DNA from: an uncultured Pseudomonadota bacterium
Lineage (GTDB): Bacteria > Pseudomonadota > Gammaproteobacteria > Steroidobacterales > Steroidobacteraceae
Assembly: GCA_903879335.1 (NCBI GenBank)
Contig: CAIRLC010000044.1
Span: 154,442 to 218,441, forward strand
Direction: 5' to 3'
Length of the DNA stretch: 64,000 nt
Shown piece by piece: positions 61,792-64,000 of this stretch. Both the position numbers and the translations under genes were made by a program. Within the stretch, counting starts at the first letter, position 1. The number at the start of each line of letters is the position of its first letter. The notes beneath the pieces were generated by a model. It worked only from the letters and a program-made list of their open reading frames with translations. It searched no databases and was not told the origin of the DNA.

Positions 61792-62301
61792 TCAACGGGA
61801 AATCTCACGCCGCAAGAGTTCCTTTACGCGGCAGCCTTCGACCCTCCGAGTGGCGAGAAGCTCGCGCGCTAGCTCCCGCATCCCCGAAAAGTACACGTCG
61901 AGTATTGGTACCACGCCGCCCCGGCCGTCGGGCCCTATCGCGTGGTTCATAAACTCCCTGGTTTCCGCCTCGTCAAACCCTTCGCTACTGTACTCGCGCC
62001 CGAAAAAGGCATGGCCGTTCATTGATGCGTTGTTTAGCACCACCTGATTGATGTCTCGTTTGTCGTCAGGAGCCTGCGCGGCGTAGCCTCTATCTAAGAG
62101 ATAGAACTCAACGGCGAACCCGCCACACGCCACGCTCCTTTCGATATCCGATGTAACTACGCAGCGAGCGCGCGCGTGACCTCGTGCATCGTCGTCGAGC
62201 AGTTCGATGCAGTCGACGTTACCGCCTAGATGCAAGCAAACAGTCGCGTGGCCGACCTCATGCCAGCACTTGTACTCGAAACTATCGACCAAAATCTTCA
62301 T
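61792..62301 (-). CDS. M41-like small protein with an HExGH motif
   Basis: A 169-residue protein with CWHEVGHATVCLHLGGNVDC at about residues 12-31. HEVGH matches the FtsH-like HExGH zinc signature, which normally sits in the protease part of an AAA+ protein. The AAA+ ATPase domain is absent, so it is a stand-alone variant. A later segment, RDINQVVLNNASMNG, could supply a third-ligand area. The family is otherwise not recognised; function is unproven. No signal peptide is seen. Confidence 0.6.
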   Translation of the reverse strand: MKILVDSFEYKCWHEVGHATVCLHLGGNVDCIELLDDDARGHARARCVVTSDIERSVACGGFAVEFYLLDRGYAAQAPDDKRDINQVVLNNASMNGHAFFGREYSSEGFDEAETREFMNHAIGPDGRGGVVPILDVYFSGMRELARELLATRRVEGCRVKELLRREISR

Positions 62302-62365
62302 GAAGACGGCACTTTTCTAATACTTTCGGCCACTTCAACCCGAGGCTCGTCTTGCCTGCTGGAGT

Positions 62366-63235
62366 TCAGTTTCGATGGACATCGAAGTTGTTCAATCTCA
62401 ATGAGCCGTTGTTCCCTGCAAATGTGAAAGTCGCCCACTCATACGGGATCTCGCCGTATTCCCAAGTCGTGCAAGTCCACGGCTTTCCAACGGACGCACC
62501 ACAGACTGCCTGGCTAACGTTCTTCGGGGCACCGAACATTGCTAGGATCTTTTCGGAGCTGATCCCCTGATGGATTTTCATGACGTTTTCAGTCGTGAAT
62601 CTGCTCATTGGATTAATGGGACGCTCAGCTGCCGTCACCCCGATACTCGATTCGACTGACTTTGTCCCGCTACTTGGTGTAGTGGTGGCCACCGTTTGTC
62701 GCGGCTCGCTGCCATCACCGGCTACTTGGGCGACTACGGGCGAGCCTTGTAGCGAAGCGATTTGCTGATTCAGGCATACCGCATAGGGGGCCGGCCCCTT
62801 CGTCTTTTGCGAGATGCACGCAAGCTCCATCGACTGGCGTGTATCGCTGTCGTACCGGTTCAGACTAGGGATCGCAGGCGACCGCTTCAGCGAATCAATT
62901 TGCTGATTCAGGCACACCGTGTAAGCAGCTGGCCCCCTTGTCTTCTGCGAGATGCATGCAAGCTCTATCGACTGCCGAGTATCGCTGTCGTATCCGTTCA
63001 GGTTGGGGACACCAGGCAACCCTTGTAGGGAAGCAATCTGCTGATTCAGGCACGCCGCATAAGCGGCCGGCCCCCTCATCTTTTGAGAAATGCACGCAAG
63101 CTCCATCGATTGCCGTGTATCGCTGTCGTAGCCACCCAAATTGGGAACCGCCGCAGGTGAGTCCTGTTGCGCTTCGGCGGCGAGCGAAGCACCTAAGGCA
63201 ATTGACGCGACGAGCGCGGCGCGTAGCCAGGCCAT
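62366..63235 (-). CDS. Exported protein with three Cys-containing repeats and SmpA/OmlA-like end
   Basis: About 289 residues from the ATG at 63235 (the frame opens at 63268). A signal peptide (RAALVASIALGASLAAEA) is followed by three tandem repeats of about 41 residues, each GYDSDTRQSxELACISQK then GPAxYxxCLNQQI. Each has two cysteines, probably a disulfide or metal pair. The C-terminal region (MKIHQGISSEKILAMFGAP and WEYGE) resembles the SmpA/BamE-like fold. A periplasmic or envelope location is likely; function is unknown. It is within the repeat array, 64 bases upstream of the M41-like gene. Confidence 0.7.
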   Translation of the reverse strand: MAWLRAALVASIALGASLAAEAQQDSPAAVPNLGGYDSDTRQSMELACISQKMRGPAAYAACLNQQIASLQGLPGVPNLNGYDSDTRQSIELACISQKTRGPAAYTVCLNQQIDSLKRSPAIPSLNRYDSDTRQSMELACISQKTKGPAPYAVCLNQQIASLQGSPVVAQVAGDGSEPRQTVATTTPSSGTKSVESSIGVTAAERPINPMSRFTTENVMKIHQGISSEKILAMFGAPKNVSQAVCGASVGKPWTCTTWEYGEIPYEWATFTFAGNNGSLRLNNFDVHRN

Positions 63236-63322
63236 AGTTGGCAACTCACATGTAGAACCCACGGACACCCCCTCTGCTCATAGTCGGCATTCGACCATCG
63301 CAATTTCGTCAATTCGATTCGA

Positions 63323-63350
63323 CCACCGGCCACCGGCCACCGGCCACCGG
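63323..63350. repeat. Tandem 7-bp repeat CCACCGG x4
   Basis: Four perfect head-to-tail copies of CCACCGG. The unit is not a multiple of three, so it would shift frame in the open reading frame that crosses it. Likely replication slippage. Confidence 0.85.
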
Positions 63351-63382
63351 CCTCTGCAGGACCTCTGCCGGGAAAGCGGGCA

Positions 63383-63403
63383 CGTCTACCGAATCTCTAC
63401 CGG
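63383..63403 (-). repeat. Inverted copy of the 21-bp repeat core
   Basis: CGTCTACCG...CTCTACCGG on the plus strand. On the minus strand it matches the core at 63682-63702 at 19 of 21 positions. The two are in opposite orientation about 280 bases apart, so they could form the ends of an invertible or excised segment. Confidence 0.65.
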
Positions 63404-63648
63404 GCGTGGCTACTATACAATCTGATCAAATTTGTCGGTAAGTATTGGTCCGATCGACCGGAATTGCGGAAGACAAGACGTGAGGATGTCCTTGAATCGC
63501 TCGGTGTGAAACCAATCTATATTGGGTATCAGCAACAATTGATGTTAACGGCAAAAGGTGCTGAGACTCTGCTTGCCAACAAATCACTTTTTCAAGATAC
63601 GCGGTACGAGAAAGCTGGTTAATGGGCGCAGCGCGTGAATGTGCCGAT

Positions 63649-63808
63649 CCCTTCCCCGAGGACTTTCCTAGGTCCAAATCCCCGGTAGAGTTCCGGTAGA
63701 CGTTGGCGTCGAAATCACACGTCAAAATCCCGCAGAAAACTGCGGGATTTCGGACTTCACCATCTATAACCCATTGTCTCTGCGAAAGAAATGGGTATCT
63801 CTTTCGGA
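63649..63808. repeat. msrA-tail repeat, copy C (adjacent to intact msrA end)
   Basis: Similar to copies A and B from CCCTTCCCCG through GACTTTCCTA and the 21-bp core at 63682-63702, then diverging up to the msrA stop. The distance from core to stop is again exactly 127 bases. It lacks the CTTGACCCG start. It probably marks the original end of msrA. Confidence 0.7.
63725..63750 (-). terminator. Rho-independent terminator of msrA
   Basis: AAATCCCGCAG-AAAA-CTGCGGGATTT, a perfect 11-bp stem with a 4-base loop. On the minus strand a short T-run (TTTT) follows, 59 bases past the msrA stop. Copies A and B have decayed sequence at the same place. Confidence 0.8.
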
Positions 63809-64000
63809 TCAGGCCCGCTGTGACGGCTCTAACTCCGCGAGTTTGAAGGGAACCCCGCACCCCCCAATGCCGCAGTAGCCATTGGGATTCTTCGCGAGGT
63901 ACTGCTGGTGGTAATCCTCAGCGTAATAAAACGTTGGCGCCGTCCGAATTTCAGTCGTGATCGGTCCATGTCCAGCCGCTTTCAAAGCGGCGCCGTAACG
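63809..64000 (-). CDS. msrA: Peptide-methionine (S)-S-oxide reductase MsrA, C-terminal part
   Basis: The gene starts outside the window; about 63 codons of its end are visible. Sequence [20 protein letters not shown], then [19 protein letters not shown] with the recycling Cys, then [14 protein letters not shown] and a TGA stop at 63809-63811. MsrA reduces methionine-S-sulfoxide in oxidised proteins. Its 3' end is the donor of the repeat fragments A and B, although those end with a slightly different C-terminus. Confidence 0.93.
   Translation of the reverse strand, partial: RYGAALKAAGHGPITTEIRTAPTFYYAEDYHQQYLAKNPNGYCGIGGCGVPFKLAELEPSQRA

Larger units (their letters stand above)
63236..63648. 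other. Intergenic stretch between the Cys-repeat gene and repeat copy C
   Basis: A 413-base gap with a 7-bp tandem repeat (63323-63350), an inverted copy of the 21-bp core (63383-63403) and a plus-strand open frame ending TAA at 63620-63622. That frame reads LYRAWLLYNLIKFVG and later VKPIYIGYQQQLMLTAKG; it has no good start codon. It may be the remnant of an older gene. The composition here is more AT-rich than the neighbouring genes. Confidence 0.45.

Noticed and set aside
63323..63350. CCACCGG tandem array as a CRISPR or phase-variation repeat
   Set aside because: Four 7-bp units without spacers are not a CRISPR. Phase variation would need a confirmed gene across the tract, and the frame there has no start.
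63426..63860. 144-codon minus-strand open frame overlapping the msrA end
   Set aside because: It is out of frame with the clear MsrA C-terminus ([10 protein letters not shown]) and crosses the terminator hairpin; not a gene.

Overview
The window is a GC-rich chromosome segment, very probably from a free-living gammaproteobacterium of the Xanthomonadales/Nevskiales/Steroidobacterales type. This placement is an inference. It rests on the gene order murJ-ribF-ileS-lspA-ispH with rpsT divergent (started by TTG), rplU-rpmA-obgE divergent from ispB, a HexR-controlled Entner-Doudoroff regulon, and an accessory complement of P450, Baeyer-Villiger monooxygenase and M13 peptidase.

Layout. 1-6.3 kb: end of an unknown gene, monothiol glutaredoxin, a DUF1289 protein, a PuuD-like membrane protein, nadC, a large GAF-PAS-PAS-GGDEF-EAL protein and a zinc-type CDF transporter. 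6.3-12.0 kb: a compact lipid-type cluster of two divergent operons (DUF374 acyltransferase and phosphopantetheinyl transferase; P450, acyl-AMP ligase fused to a carrier domain, VanZ-like membrane protein). 12.1-22.5 kb: housekeeping core with tRNA-Thr(CGT) and tRNA-Pro(CGG). 22.7-33.2 kb: M13 peptidase, a five-gene catabolic operon (EamA exporter, Cys/Met lyase, lone HyuA-type protein, Baeyer-Villiger monooxygenase, alpha/beta hydrolase) and a three-gene minus-strand group (LOG protein, GNAT, polysaccharide deacetylase). 33.3-44.2 kb: sdaA, ppc, eda, edd and zwf-hexR, with two matching HexR-type operators in the edd/zwf gap, then a nitroreductase and an EamA transporter.

44.4-57.6 kb is the most interesting block. 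Two divergent operons seem to encode one trans-envelope machine. On the minus strand are an exported thioredoxin-like protein, an exported coiled-coil protein, two large exported TPR proteins, a small exported protein, a TolQ/ExbB protein, two TolR/ExbD proteins and an AgmX/TonB-like protein. On the plus strand are an SH3-plus-barrel protein, a barrel lipoprotein, a second thioredoxin-like protein, a DUF4266 lipoprotein and a DUF3570 outer-membrane protein. The composition matches the conserved core of the Myxococcus Agl-Glt machinery, in an organism with no visible gliding genes here.

58.7-64.0 kb: after an MBL-fold hydrolase comes an accessory array ending at the 3' end of msrA, which runs out of the window on the minus strand. 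Three copies of an msrA-tail repeat, two of them carrying a truncated msrA end, separate small gene groups: an amber-interrupted lipoprotein plus mazEF, and an M41-like HExGH protein plus a protein with three Cys-containing repeats. In all three copies a 21-bp core with two CGGTAGA boxes lies exactly 127 bp from the msrA stop codon. The array looks like a recombination hotspot or cassette-like island. No integrase is visible in the window.
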